Positions 37,423-46,544 of a DNA stretch of 64,000 bases are shown here, one piece after another; within the stretch, counting starts at the first letter, position 1, and the number at the start of each line of letters is the position of its first letter. The stretch is from NCBI RefSeq assembly GCF_003025615.1, contig NZ_PYMJ01000009.1, positions 147,299-211,298 on the forward strand, in the 5' to 3' direction. The DNA comes from Photobacterium frigidiphilum (GTDB lineage Bacteria > Pseudomonadota > Gammaproteobacteria > Enterobacterales > Vibrionaceae). The notes under the pieces were generated by a model. The model made no database searches, was not told the origin of the DNA, and worked only from the letters and a program-made list of their open reading frames with translations. Both the position numbers and the translations under genes were made by a program.

Positions 37423-38664
37423 GTGTTAAAAGAAAAAGGATTATTAGGCAATATCGGCGTTCAGGTCGTTATTGCGATGATTGTAGGTACAATCGTTGGC
37501 GCAATGATGGGGCATTCTGCCAGCATGTTTGCACCACTTGGTAGTATCTTCATCCATCTTATTAAGATGCTTGTTATTCCATTGGTTGCGGTTGCTATTA
37601 TCTCTGGTGCGGCTGGTTTGGGAAGCAGCCATTCAGCAGGAAAAGTAGGGCTGACAACATTAGGTTTCTTTGCTTTTACATCAGCAGTGGCCGTAACATT
37701 GGCATTGGTGATGGGGGAAGTATTCCAACCTGGCGTTGGCATCGACCTTACTGGCGTCGAAGGTATGTTTTCTAATGCATACGCTGAAAAAGGCGATTTA
37801 CCTTCATTTTGGGCAACTCTTTTGGGTATGATCCCGACAAACGTTTTCCAGTCTCTTAATGAAGCTAACATCCTTCAAATTCTTGTATTCTGCCTCTTTT
37901 TTGGCGTAGCTGTATCGAAGTTAGAGAAAGAACGTCGCGATCCACTGATTAATGGTGTGAATGCTATCGTTGATGCAATGGTTTGGATGATCAACGTTGT
38001 CATGAAAATTGCACCACTAGGCGTGTTCGGTCTAATGGCTGATGCTGTGGGCACATTCGGCTTTAGTGCCCTAATGGTAGTCTTTAAGCTATTCGTTGTT
38101 TACATTGCTGCAATTCTTATCTACGGCTTCATTTTCTACCCGATTATGATCAAGCTGTTTAGTAAGACCTCACCAATTAAATTTTTGTCGGCAATGAAGA
38201 AGCCACAAGCGGTGGCATTATCGACCGCCTCTTCAATGGCAACACTGCCTGTTACGATGGAAACCTGTGAAGAAGAACTCGGTGTTCGCAATTCAACCGC
38301 TTCATTTGTTCTGCCATTAGGTGCAACAATCAATATGAGTGGTAATGCTATTTACTACGGTTTGGTTGCCATCTTCTTTGCACAAATGTTTAACATTGAT
38401 CTTGGTATGAGTGCTTATATCGCGATTATCGTTACTTCAACATTAGGTGCAGTCGGTCAAGCGGGTGTTCCTGGCCCTTCATTCTTAGTGGTTGCTGTAT
38501 TGCTTTCAGCAGGTATACCGATTGAAGGTCTACCGTTACTCTTTGCTCTAGACCGTATCTTCGATATGGTGCGTACTGCATTGAATATCACTGGTGATGC
38601 TGCTTGTGCTGTTATTGTTGATAGCTATATTGGCGATAATGAAGAAGAAGCGGTAAAGGTTTAA
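37423..38664 (+). CDS. Dicarboxylate/amino acid:cation symporter (DAACS family)
   Basis: Inner-membrane Na+/H+-coupled carrier of the GltP/SstT type, for glutamate, aspartate, serine or C4-dicarboxylates. Eight helices and two re-entrant loops are expected. Visible marks are the N-terminal LIKMLVIPLVAVAIISG, the serine-rich hairpin ALSTASSMATLPVTMET (about 260-277), the cation-site motif ATINMSGNA (NMDG-like) and GVPGPSFLVVA. 413 residues. GTG start at 37423 with GAGGG upstream. The substrate cannot be fixed from sequence. It is inserted between trpA and yciB. Confidence 0.88.
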   Translation: MLKEKGLLGNIGVQVVIAMIVGTIVGAMMGHSASMFAPLGSIFIHLIKMLVIPLVAVAIISGAAGLGSSHSAGKVGLTTLGFFAFTSAVAVTLALVMGEVFQPGVGIDLTGVEGMFSNAYAEKGDLPSFWATLLGMIPTNVFQSLNEANILQILVFCLFFGVAVSKLEKERRDPLINGVNAIVDAMVWMINVVMKIAPLGVFGLMADAVGTFGFSALMVVFKLFVVYIAAILIYGFIFYPIMIKLFSKTSPIKFLSAMKKPQAVALSTASSMATLPVTMETCEEELGVRNSTASFVLPLGATINMSGNAIYYGLVAIFFAQMFNIDLGMSAYIAIIVTSTLGAVGQAGVPGPSFLVVAVLLSAGIPIEGLPLLFALDRIFDMVRTALNITGDAACAVIVDSYIGDNEEEAVKV

Positions 38665-38717
38665 CCCGAAAGTTATCTCCTTAGAACAACGCTAATACCA
38701 GATAATGACTTGGTATT

Positions 38718-38749
38718 AAGGCTGCAGCCTGACTAGCTGCAGCCTTTTT
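38718..38749 (+). terminator. Terminator after the DAACS symporter
   Basis: AAGGCTGCAGC / GCTGCAGCC with a 7-base loop and five T. A smaller palindrome (TAATACCA / TGGTATTA) directly precedes it. Confidence 0.9.
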
Positions 38750-38800
38750 GTTTGTCTCAGGGTATACTTACAAGATATATAATGTAGAGGTTGCCACTTA

Positions 38801-39340
38801 ATGAAACAACTGCTCGATTTTATTCCTTTAATCATCTTTTTTGTCTTATACAAAACCAATGATATTTTCGTTGCGACAGGGGCATTGATAATAGCAACTG
38901 CCGTTCAAGTTGCTGTAACGTGGTTCTTATATAAGAAAGTGGAAAAAATGCAGTTAGTGACCTTCGCGATGGTCACTGTCTTTGGCGGATTAACGCTGTT
39001 TCTTCATGACGAGAATTTCATAAAATGGAAAGTCACCATTATCTATGCCATTTTCTCGATTGGACTAGCGGTAAGCCAAATCATGGGCAAACCACTCATT
39101 AAAAGTATGTTGGGTAAAGAAATTACGCTACCCGATACAGTATGGACACGCATTAACATGGCATGGACAGGCTTTTTTGCCGTCTGCGCAGTCGTAAACA
39201 TCTATGTGGCATTCACTTTACCACTCGATGTGTGGGTTAATTTTAAAGTATTCGGCTTATTAGCCTTAACTTTGATTTTCACCCTTGTCACAGGTGGATA
39301 TATTTACCACCATATGCCGAAAGAAACCGATTCAGAATAA
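38801..39340 (+). CDS. yciB: Inner-membrane septation-related protein YciB (IspZ)
   Basis: Polytopic membrane protein linked in enterics to cell-envelope synthesis and septation. [17 protein letters not shown], the [12 protein letters not shown] helix, [19 protein letters not shown] and [12 protein letters not shown] are family signatures. 179 residues, same as E. coli. Probably cotranscribed with yciA (22-base gap). Confidence 0.94.
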
Positions 39341-39362
39341 GTCATAGAGTCCAGATTAAATA

Positions 39363-39761
39363 ATGAATACAGAAAATAATATTCCACGCGGGCAGCTACT
39401 GCTTCGTACGCTTGCAATGCCTGCAGATACTAACGCCAATGGTGACATTTTTGGTGGTTGGATTATGTCTCAGCTTGATCTTGCGGGTGCAATCTTAGCA
39501 AAAGAAATTTCTGGTGGCCGTGTCGTTACCGTTTCTGTTGATAGTATTGCTTTCAAAGCCCCTGTAAAAGTGGGGGATGTTGTATGTTGTTACGGCGAGT
39601 GCAAACGCATTGGTAATACATCAATGAGCGTCGCTTTAGAAGTATGGGTTAAACCTGTTGCACACGAAAGTGTGGGCGATCGCTACAGAGTCTGTGAAGC
39701 TACATTTAACTATGTAGCGATTAACAGTGAAGGGCGTCCTCGTCCGATCAAAAAAGCCTAA
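39363..39761 (+). CDS. yciA: Acyl-CoA thioesterase YciA
   Basis: Hotdog-fold acyl-CoA hydrolase of broad specificity. RTLAMPADTNANGDIFGGWIMSQLDLAG contains the catalytic Asn/Asp helix; TVSVDSIAFKAPVKVGDVV follows. 132 residues. In E. coli it is also near yciB and yciI. Confidence 0.94.
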   Translation: MNTENNIPRGQLLLRTLAMPADTNANGDIFGGWIMSQLDLAGAILAKEISGGRVVTVSVDSIAFKAPVKVGDVVCCYGECKRIGNTSMSVALEVWVKPVAHESVGDRYRVCEATFNYVAINSEGRPRPIKKA

Positions 39762-39830
39762 TAGTATTAAAAGCACGTTCTGTTGATAAGAGCGCTCTTA
39801 ATTATACGAAAAAATAATACCTGTTCTGCA

Positions 39831-39863
39831 AAAAAGCCTTAACAACTAGTTCAGGCTTTTTTT
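39831..39863 (+). terminator. Terminator after yciA
   Basis: AAAAAGCCT / AGGCTTTTTTT around a 13-base loop that itself contains the palindrome AACTAGTT. Confidence 0.8.
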
Positions 39864-39919
39864 ATTGGGTAGTATAGGCTAAGTAAAACAGCCAATAATA
39901 AGAAGGGAGTAATAAGCGA

Positions 39920-40219
39920 ATGTGGTATGTGATTTTTTCTCAGGATGTAGAAAACAGTTTAGAGCGCCGTTTAAGTGTACGTGAACAGCATCTTGCACGT
40001 CTACAAGCACTGCAAGCTGAAGGACGTCTTCTTGTTGCAGGCCCAATGCCAGCCATTGATAGCGAGAACCCTGGTGAAGCGGGCTTTACAGGCTCTACCG
40101 TTATCGCTGAATTCAATTCATTAGAAGATGCAAAAACATGGGCAGATGCAGACCCATACATTGCAGCTGGTGTTTACGCTAATGTGATTGTAAAACCATT
40201 CAAAAAAGTACTGCCTTAA
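39920..40219 (+). CDS. yciI: YciI family protein
   Basis: Small ferredoxin-like fold protein of the YciI/YCII family, function unclear. [18 protein letters not shown], the central His in [10 protein letters not shown], and [20 protein letters not shown] with the Asp conserved in the family. 99 residues. The stop overlaps the next start (TAATG). Confidence 0.92.
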   Translation: MWYVIFSQDVENSLERRLSVREQHLARLQALQAEGRLLVAGPMPAIDSENPGEAGFTGSTVIAEFNSLEDAKTWADADPYIAAGVYANVIVKPFKKVLP

Positions 40220-40605
40220 TGCTTAAAAAAATACTCGCACTTAGTACGCTGCTAATTCTAGGGGGCTGTGCATCAACCGAAGATGACGCAGTAATCGCTT
40301 TGGCGAAAAGCCGAGCGACGACAATCAACAATAAAGCCCCTTATGACAAGGTAGATCAATACCAAATCATGAGAGCGCAGGCCCGTAATAAAATCGTAGA
40401 AATTACCATTTTATATGGTGGTGGAAGTAAAATCGCCCCAAGCCAAGCAGCTGCCCATGCAGCTAAAAGTTACTGCTCTAGTAACGAATTAAGTCCACTG
40501 TTTAATGAAGGTATGGGTTATAACATTATCATCATGGATATGCGTGGTCGAAAAATCGTCGAGCAACCAGTATACGCAGAATATTGCGCTGAACTATCAC
40601 AATAA
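40219..40605 (+). CDS. Lipoprotein, probable type II secretion pilotin (AspS/GspS-beta)
   Basis: Lipobox LILGGC at residues 12-17 predicts cleavage and lipidation at Cys17. The mature part has ALAKSRATTINNKAP, IVEITILYGG and two further cysteines (in KSYCSS and AEYCAE) able to form a disulfide. This agrees with the AspS/GspS-beta pilotins that carry the T2SS secretin to the outer membrane. I recall the V. cholerae homologue lying near yciI too. The assignment is from memory of the family; otherwise call it a lipoprotein of unknown function. Coupled to yciI by a 1-base overlap. Confidence 0.65.
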   Translation: MLKKILALSTLLILGGCASTEDDAVIALAKSRATTINNKAPYDKVDQYQIMRAQARNKIVEITILYGGGSKIAPSQAAAHAAKSYCSSNELSPLFNEGMGYNIIIMDMRGRKIVEQPVYAEYCAELSQ

Positions 40606-40629
40606 ATCTATTCGATGTATATAAACAAT

Positions 40630-40683
40630 AAAAGCCCCTTCAATGCGTGACTTAAACTAAGTTCTGCATTGAAGGGGCTTTTT
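40630..40683. terminator. Bidirectional long-stem terminator
   Basis: 17-bp perfect stem AAAAGCCCCTTCAATGC / GCATTGAAGGGGCTTTT with a 19-base loop, between the convergent lipoprotein and methyltransferase genes. Confidence 0.9.
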
Positions 40684-40711
40684 AGTAATAGATATTCACG
40701 TCTACTTTCAG

Positions 40712-41650
40712 TTATTTACGCTTAAACACCAAAGCTTTCAATCCACCTTCAACTTCAATTTCTTTGAATTCAGGTGGGTTATCAAGACGCTGTTCAAAGA
40801 CTAAGCTTGGTGCTTCTTCAGCCATACCATCAATCAAGAACTGAGAAGAAATAGAAGGATCATTCACGCATGCAAGTACGCTGCCCTCTTCTGTTAATAG
40901 CTCAGGCAAACGGCGTAAGATTTTTTGATAATCTTTGGTTAATGCAAAACTGCCTTTTTGGAAGGAAGGCGGATCAATAATGATTAAATCATACGGTCCA
41001 AACTTTCTGACTTTGCCCCATGACTTAAATAACTCGTGACCAAGAAAGCTCACTTTCTTTAAATCATGATTATTCAAATGATGATTTTCACGACCGCGAG
41101 TTAATGCCGACTTTGCCATATCAAGATTAACAACATGTTCTGCCCCACCTTCAATCGCAGCGATTGAAAATCCACAGGTATAGGCAAACAAATTAAGCAC
41201 TCGCTTACCTTGTGCATGTTCTTGAACCCAACGGCGACCGTAACGCATATCAAGGAATAAACCGTTATTCTGATTACGACCGAGATCGAGTTTAAACGTT
41301 AGCCCATTTTCGATGACGTTTTGATGATCAGAACTTTCACCCCACAGTACTTCTGTTGGTGAACCTTGGCGATCTCGGTGTTGCAATAATAGAGATGTTG
41401 CCTCAGTATTTTGCCAAACATCTGATTCAACTAAACGTGTAAATAAGGCATTCAACTCTTGAAGAAATGCTTCTGTAGGTTCTTTAAACAAAGAAACCAG
41501 AACTTGGCCTTGCAACCAATCAACCGTAATTTGTTCTAAACCTGACCAGCAACGGCCACGACCATGAAATAAACGACGTACTTCATTGGGTGGTGTCGAT
41601 AACTCATTGATCAGATGTTGTTCTAAGATTGGTAGCGCACTGATTTCCAT
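40712..41650 (-). CDS. RlmI/COG1092-like SAM methyltransferase without PUA domain
   Basis: Class I methyltransferase similar to the rRNA cytosine-5 methyltransferases RlmI/RlmK. NGLFLDMRYGRRWV, VLNLFAYTCGFSIAA (motif I), NLDMAKSALTRGRENHHLN (motif II) and YDLIIIDPPSFQKGSF (motif IV, DPPSF). The N-terminal PUA RNA-binding domain of RlmI is missing, and the first ~110 residues are different. The rRNA target is thus inferred only. 312 residues. Confidence 0.82.
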   Translation of the reverse strand: MEISALPILEQHLINELSTPPNEVRRLFHGRGRCWSGLEQITVDWLQGQVLVSLFKEPTEAFLQELNALFTRLVESDVWQNTEATSLLLQHRDRQGSPTEVLWGESSDHQNVIENGLTFKLDLGRNQNNGLFLDMRYGRRWVQEHAQGKRVLNLFAYTCGFSIAAIEGGAEHVVNLDMAKSALTRGRENHHLNNHDLKKVSFLGHELFKSWGKVRKFGPYDLIIIDPPSFQKGSFALTKDYQKILRRLPELLTEEGSVLACVNDPSISSQFLIDGMAEEAPSLVFEQRLDNPPEFKEIEVEGGLKALVFKRK

Positions 41651-41704
41651 AACTCTACTGGGTTTATTGAAATAAGGGCGCTATTCTAATCCAAATATCT
41701 GTCT

Positions 41705-41911
41705 TTATGCGACCAATTTGAGGTTTTCTTCAGGAAGGCGACTATTGGCGAGAACAACATATTCAGCAGTAATGCGAACTTGTCTTTGACGTTGAATACG
41801 AGTCTTAATCTTTTGGCTATTACGGCGAGTTGACGCCAAGCTCCAGAAACGAGATTGATTCGTTTTCTTTTTAAGACGCATGCGGAGCGAGACAGAACGA
41901 GTAAGGCGCAT
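41705..41911 (-). CDS. Small highly basic protein of unknown function
   Basis: 68 residues starting at ATG 41911, which stands 6 bases after a perfect GAGGA ribosome site. A 4-codon extension from an in-frame TTG would overlap that site. The first 50 residues are very rich in Arg/Lys (RLTRSVSLRMRLKKK, RRNSQKIKTRIQRQRQ) and predicted helical; the end is milder (AEYVVLANSRLPEENLKLVA). Composition suggests RNA or ribosome binding. I do not recognise the family. It is the only substantial frame in the gap, on the same strand as the methyltransferase (54 bases away). Confidence 0.6.
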   Translation of the reverse strand: MRLTRSVSLRMRLKKKTNQSRFWSLASTRRNSQKIKTRIQRQRQVRITAEYVVLANSRLPEENLKLVA

Positions 41912-42113
41912 TTTAATCCTCAAACTAGGTAAATCCTAGGCGGGTATTATATGTGATCTTCATCAAAAAGATATTTGCACTTGCTCGAATTATAATCAAC
42001 CAGCAAAAATAGACATTCTTTTTTATCGTTTTAACTCGATATGTTGATCTAAAGGCTTATTTTTACCAATAAACTTTTAACAATTCGTTTACTTTGTACT
42101 CTTTCAGTTATTC

Positions 42114-42136
42114 AGCTGGTCTTTTATTAACCAGCT
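42114..42136 (-). terminator. Weak hairpin after the RluA-like gene
   Basis: AGCTGGT / ACCAGCT with a 9-base loop, 45 bases beyond the stop. No good T tract on the minus strand. Confidence 0.35.
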
Positions 42137-42180
42137 TATTTTAATCCATCATTTGGTTTGGCTGAAAGCATAACGCCGCT

Positions 42181-42867
42181 TTAACTTTTTCCTGGTAATT
42201 TAGGCCAGGCTAGCAGCCAAGGTGTCACCCATTCAGCTAACGCTTGTTTAACCTCTTCAGCCTGCCAAAGTTCACCATTATCGGGAACACAAATGAACTG
42301 CTGATTTTCACCTTTATAAGGGAAAGACAAAGCATAAGCATGAAGATACCCACGATCTGCTTCTTCATTTCCGTAGATTTCATCACCCGTGATCCCCGAA
42401 CCGACACTTTTAAGTGCGACTCGAATTTGATGCGTTTTCCCTGTATGAGGTTTACATAAAAAACAGCGGCGTCCATTGCCTGCCGCTGTAGAGAAAAATT
42501 GCGTAATCGCTGGATTGTCTTTGGTCGAGTCGAGTTTCCAGCTACTACGACGAGAACGACTCATGTCACCAATCACAACACCTTGTTTTTTCTTTGGTTT
42601 TTTCGTACCAATAGCAAGGTAAAATTTTTCAACATCGCGCTTTGCAAAATTACCTGATAATTCTGCTGCCGCTTGACGATTGCGACCTAATAACAATAAA
42701 CCTGATGTCATTTTATCTAAGCGATGGATCAAATAGAGTTTTTCATCACCCGTCTGCTTTGCCACTTCAGCAAGTAAAGGCTGATCGCCATCATCTTTAT
42801 GGACACTCACCCCTGGGTGTTTATTAATAACCAAAAAATCAGGATGTTGATGAACAAGAGTGAACAT
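42181..42867 (-). CDS. RluA-family pseudouridine synthase
   Basis: RNA pseudouridine synthase of the short RluA-like group (I recall TIGR01621). FLVINKHPGVSVHKDDG, the catalytic loop LIHRLDKMTSGLLLL with its Asp, FYLAIGTKKPKKKQG and KPHTGKTHQIRVALKSVG. No S4 domain. The target base is unknown. The start at 42867 (MFTLVHQ) fits the family better than the in-frame codon at 42897, which would add a hydrophobic stretch. Confidence 0.87.
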   Translation of the reverse strand: MFTLVHQHPDFLVINKHPGVSVHKDDGDQPLLAEVAKQTGDEKLYLIHRLDKMTSGLLLLGRNRQAAAELSGNFAKRDVEKFYLAIGTKKPKKKQGVVIGDMSRSRRSSWKLDSTKDNPAITQFFSTAAGNGRRCFLCKPHTGKTHQIRVALKSVGSGITGDEIYGNEEADRGYLHAYALSFPYKGENQQFICVPDNGELWQAEEVKQALAEWVTPWLLAWPKLPGKS

Positions 42868-42984
42868 AATTATTACCCAGAAAAAAAGAGAAAACATTAA
42901 AGGCGCGCAGTATATACCGATGCGCCAGCTTGATGCGATAGATATTCTTTAGGTCGCTTGAGGTTATGAAGTTAGCTCTGATGT

Positions 42985-43009
42985 AAAAAAGCCGCTCAAG
43001 TGAGCGGCT
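42985..43009 (-). terminator. Terminator of the NSS transporter gene
   Basis: On the minus strand AGCCGCTC-ACTT-GAGCGGCT followed by six T, 41 bases after the stop. Confidence 0.88.
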
Positions 43010-43049
43010 AAATATTGAATTGTATAGTCAGTGTTCTACTTAAACGCAA

Positions 43050-44384
43050 TTAAGCAAAGAACACCATCAGCATCATAACTGGACACACAACACGTACATA
43101 CCAAGGCCAGATCTTCCAGAATAAGCTTTGCTCTAATTCTGGGTAGCCTTCTTTTATTTCTTGAAGCACTTGGTCGCGCTTCCAAATCCAACCTACCAGT
43201 AGCGCAAAACACATGCCTAGTATTGGTTGTGCATATTCAGTGGTTAATGAAATCACCAGCCCAAACATATCACCAAAGTTATACACGATGATTGATGAGA
43301 AGATTGTAATTAGACCGCCAATCCACCATACCGCTACTTTACGATCTTGTTGTAGTTCTTCTGTCGCACAAGCAACAGGTACTTCAAGCATTGAAATTGA
43401 CGATGTTAGTGCAGCGATAACCATCAATACAAAGAACAGAATACCAATGAATACACCACCCGTACCCATAGTCTCGAACATTGCAGGTAATACACTGAAC
43501 ACTAACGTATCAGAATCTAATAAAGCACCAGCATCGTTATAAATTTCGACACCGTTATGCTGTGCAACAAACATTGCAGGCAGAATCAACAAGCCAGCAA
43601 TAAAGGCCACAGACGTATCAAGCAGTGCAACTTGGGCTGCTGTCTTTGGAATATTGGTATCTTTTCTCAGGTATGAACCGTATACCATCATTGAACATAC
43701 ACCCAATGATAAAGAGAAAAATGCCTGCCCCATCGCACTCACCACTAGACCTGAGCTGAAATGAGAGAAATCTGGCACTAGGAACATCTTCAAGCCTTCC
43801 ATTGCCCCTTCTTGCGTTAAGATGTAACCCACCATCACGACAAAAAGAACCAGCAATACCGGCATTAAACGGGTAGACCAACGCTCAATACCGTTTGCGA
43901 CACCATTACGTACTACCATAATGGTCATGATCATGAACACGATCATCAAAATGAGGTTACGACTGGTGCTGAATGATTCAAGCCAATTAGCAGCCGTTGT
44001 GAAGCCAATTGCTTCTAAGATGGGTCCTACTAAGAAACCAAATAACCAACCCGCAACAATGGCATAGAAGCTTAGAATCATTGATACCGCAATCATACCT
44101 GCTATGCCAAGCAATGCGGCTATACCACGCTGCTGAGGCCATATAGAGCGTAATGATTTGATCGGATTCGCATTGCCATAGCGACCAATGGTTAGCTCTG
44201 CCACTAACAATGGATAAGCTAAAGCAAACACCATAAGCAAATATACAAAAAGAAAAACAGCACCGCCATTACTGGCTGCTTGAGTGGGAAAACCCCAAAT
44301 ATTACCAAGACCAACCGCTGAACCGGCCGCTGCCAAGATGAACCCTATCCGTGAACTAAATTGCGCTCTTGAACTACTCGCCAT
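43050..44384 (-). CDS. Sodium-dependent transporter, NSS (SNF) family
   Basis: Na+-coupled amino-acid carrier of the LeuT fold. FILAAAGSAVGLGNIWGFP (unwound TM1 substrate/Na site), ELTIGRYG, QAFFSLSLGVCSMMVYGSYL (TM6) and PILGMCFALLVGW. 444 residues, 11 helices, as in the bacterial Tyt1/TnaT-like branch rather than the 12-helix type. A TyrR-like box upstream points to an aromatic substrate (inference). Monocistronic. Confidence 0.88.
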   Translation of the reverse strand: MASSSRAQFSSRIGFILAAAGSAVGLGNIWGFPTQAASNGGAVFLFVYLLMVFALAYPLLVAELTIGRYGNANPIKSLRSIWPQQRGIAALLGIAGMIAVSMILSFYAIVAGWLFGFLVGPILEAIGFTTAANWLESFSTSRNLILMIVFMIMTIMVVRNGVANGIERWSTRLMPVLLVLFVVMVGYILTQEGAMEGLKMFLVPDFSHFSSGLVVSAMGQAFFSLSLGVCSMMVYGSYLRKDTNIPKTAAQVALLDTSVAFIAGLLILPAMFVAQHNGVEIYNDAGALLDSDTLVFSVLPAMFETMGTGGVFIGILFFVLMVIAALTSSISMLEVPVACATEELQQDRKVAVWWIGGLITIFSSIIVYNFGDMFGLVISLTTEYAQPILGMCFALLVGWIWKRDQVLQEIKEGYPELEQSLFWKIWPWYVRVVCPVMMLMVFFA

Positions 44385-44439
44385 ATTACATCTCTAATTA
44401 TGTGTGCTTACTATTTTCACTACAGCGTTAAATCAACAC

Positions 44440-44457
44440 TGTAAACTATTGTGTACA
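44440..44457. promoter_or_regulatory. TyrR-like box upstream of NSS transporter
   Basis: TGTAAA-CTATTG-TGTACA has 11 of 12 consensus positions of TGTAAA-N6-TTTACA. It lies 56 bases before the transporter start codon. The remaining part of the 44385-44896 divergent gap contains a repeat copy and no other clear signal. Confidence 0.6.
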
Positions 44458-44699
44458 GCATGATGTTATCCATCTACATACTGTTGGTAGCAAGTAGAAC
44501 AGTTTAAGAATAGAATGTGAAGCCTGCTTTTCTATTTCTTGATCAACCACTGTTATTTCACTTCAAATTAGTACACATTGCATACATTTCAATCATTAAT
44601 TGCTTTTTTATTTGGTTATATCACCCCTTTCTCAATATAAACCGCTCCGTATTATTTTCGTGCTGCACATATTCTTCTTGAATTAAACACGCTGAGGCC

Positions 44700-44736
44700 A
44701 CTCTGAATTCTGCATCTTGAGGTATCTGGGCATATA
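44700..44736. repeat. Dispersed palindromic repeat, right half (copy 7)
   Basis: ACTCTGAATTCTGCATCTTGAGG continuing GTATCTGGGCATATA. It is the right arm of the family, between the NSS transporter and cls. Confidence 0.7.
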
Positions 44737-44896
44737 ACCTTGCGCATTATTTCTTAGACACACTTCTTTTATGCACCTAAAATCCATATAAAGTCTGGTC
44801 GCTCACAAAGGCTAGTCGGAAAGGCTATGTTTTACTCAAGAAAGAATGCAGAATAGGTTTTATAATTTATTCATTACTGTCTGATAAATCATTTAT

Positions 44897-46354
44897 ATGG
44901 AACAGTTTTATCAAGTTTTAGCTTGGGTCGGTGTTTTCCTTTACTGGCTAATTATTGCTGGTGTAACCATGCGCGTGGTATTCCAACGTCGTATTGTCGG
45001 CGTGTCTCTTGCTTGGTTAATGATAATTTTCATCATTCCTATTGGTGGGGTATTCGCCTACCTACTATTTGGCGAATTGAATTTAGGTAAGAAACGCGCA
45101 GAGCGTGCTCGCGACATGTTCCATCCATTTGCGGAATGGTTTCAGCGGCTCAATGATTGTCCTAGCCATCAACCTCAACTAATGAGTCAGAATGCGCGCC
45201 CTATTAGTGACTTGTGCGAGAAACGTCTTGGGGTGCCTGGTTTAGCGGGTAATACCCTCTCGTTACAAGATTCTCCCAAGCAAATTCTGCATTCAATTAT
45301 TGACGATATTCAAGAAGCGAAAGAGTCTATCCATCTAGAGTTTTATATTTGGCACTCAGGCGGATTGGCAGACGCTGTTGGCGTTGCATTAATTCAAGCG
45401 GCAAAAAGAGGTCTATCCGTCCGGTTACTGCTTGATTCTGCGGGTAGTTCACGATTCTTCCGTTCACATTGGCCAAAGCTCATGCGCCAAGCAGGTATTG
45501 AAATAACTCAAGCTCTGGCCGTGTCTCCGCTACGTATGTTTTTTCGTCGGTTAGATTTACGTCAACATCGAAAAATTATCGTCATTGATAATACCATCGC
45601 ATACACAGGTTCAATGAATTTAGTTGACCCCGCGTTTTTCAAAACAAATGCAGATGTAGGTCAGTGGGTTGACGTGATGGTGCGCTTAACCGGACCAACA
45701 GTTCCACTTCTCAATTGCATTCAAGCATGGGATTGGGAGGTCGAAACGGGGCAACGTTTCTTACCTGAATTACCAGCTTGTGGTATCGATACATCACCCG
45801 ATACCATTGATACCGTTCAAGTGATCCCATCAGGCCCTGGCATGCCTGACGAAATTATTCACCAAGTGCTGTTATTAAGTATTTACCAAGCACAAAAAAG
45901 TGTTGTTATTACGACGCCATACTTCGTACCAAGCGAGCATCTACAGCATGCGCTAAAAGGCGCTGCCGAACGGGGGCTTGGCGTCCATATTGTGGTACCA
46001 GATAAAAATGATTCAACAATGGTTGAGTGGGCAAGCCGATCTTTTTTTGGAGAGTTATTACAAGCAGGCGTGAAAATTCATCGTTTTCATGGCGGGTTAC
46101 TACACACTAAATCAGTGGTTATCGATGATACTCATTGCTTAATTGGTACTGTTAACCTTGATATGCGCAGTTTATGGCTCAACTTTGAAGTCACCTTGGC
46201 CGTTGATAATCTTGAATTTACCCAGCAACTGAGTTGGCTACAGCAAGAATATATTAAAAATTCAACGAGTATTGATAATAATGAATGGATAAAACGCCCA
46301 ATGTTAAACAAATTGGGTGAACGATTCTTTTATATGTTTAGCCCATTACTTTAA
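44897..46354 (+). CDS. cls: Cardiolipin synthase (ClsA type)
   Basis: Joins two phosphatidylglycerols to make cardiolipin at the inner membrane. Two N-terminal membrane helices (about 5-25 and 35-60) are followed by two phospholipase-D motifs: HRKIIVIDNTIAYTGSMN and HTKSVVIDDTHCLIGTVN. 485 residues against 486 in E. coli ClsA, with colinear motifs such as IHLEFYIWHSGG and TPYFVPSEHLQHAL. A weak ribosome site precedes the ATG. Confidence 0.94.
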   Translation: MEQFYQVLAWVGVFLYWLIIAGVTMRVVFQRRIVGVSLAWLMIIFIIPIGGVFAYLLFGELNLGKKRAERARDMFHPFAEWFQRLNDCPSHQPQLMSQNARPISDLCEKRLGVPGLAGNTLSLQDSPKQILHSIIDDIQEAKESIHLEFYIWHSGGLADAVGVALIQAAKRGLSVRLLLDSAGSSRFFRSHWPKLMRQAGIEITQALAVSPLRMFFRRLDLRQHRKIIVIDNTIAYTGSMNLVDPAFFKTNADVGQWVDVMVRLTGPTVPLLNCIQAWDWEVETGQRFLPELPACGIDTSPDTIDTVQVIPSGPGMPDEIIHQVLLLSIYQAQKSVVITTPYFVPSEHLQHALKGAAERGLGVHIVVPDKNDSTMVEWASRSFFGELLQAGVKIHRFHGGLLHTKSVVIDDTHCLIGTVNLDMRSLWLNFEVTLAVDNLEFTQQLSWLQQEYIKNSTSIDNNEWIKRPMLNKLGERFFYMFSPLL

Positions 46355-46448
46355 ACGAAAAATGTACGATTAAAGTAAAACCACCCAGATCATTAATAAA
46401 CTCACTCAGCAGTGAGCAGTAAAATAGTCAAAAAAATACCACTTTCAA

Positions 46449-46466
46449 TGTAGAGAACTGTCTACA
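46449..46466. promoter_or_regulatory. Palindrome TGTAGA-N6-TCTACA upstream of pterin-fold/GGDEF genes
   Basis: Perfect 6-bp arms, 79 bases before the downstream start. Size and symmetry fit an operator; no known regulator assigned. Confidence 0.35.
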
Positions 46467-46544
46467 CTGTATAGGAATACTCGTCGCTATTCTGTAATAA
46501 TCCACATGACATTGGATATTGTAATTCGAATGAGAGGTATATGG

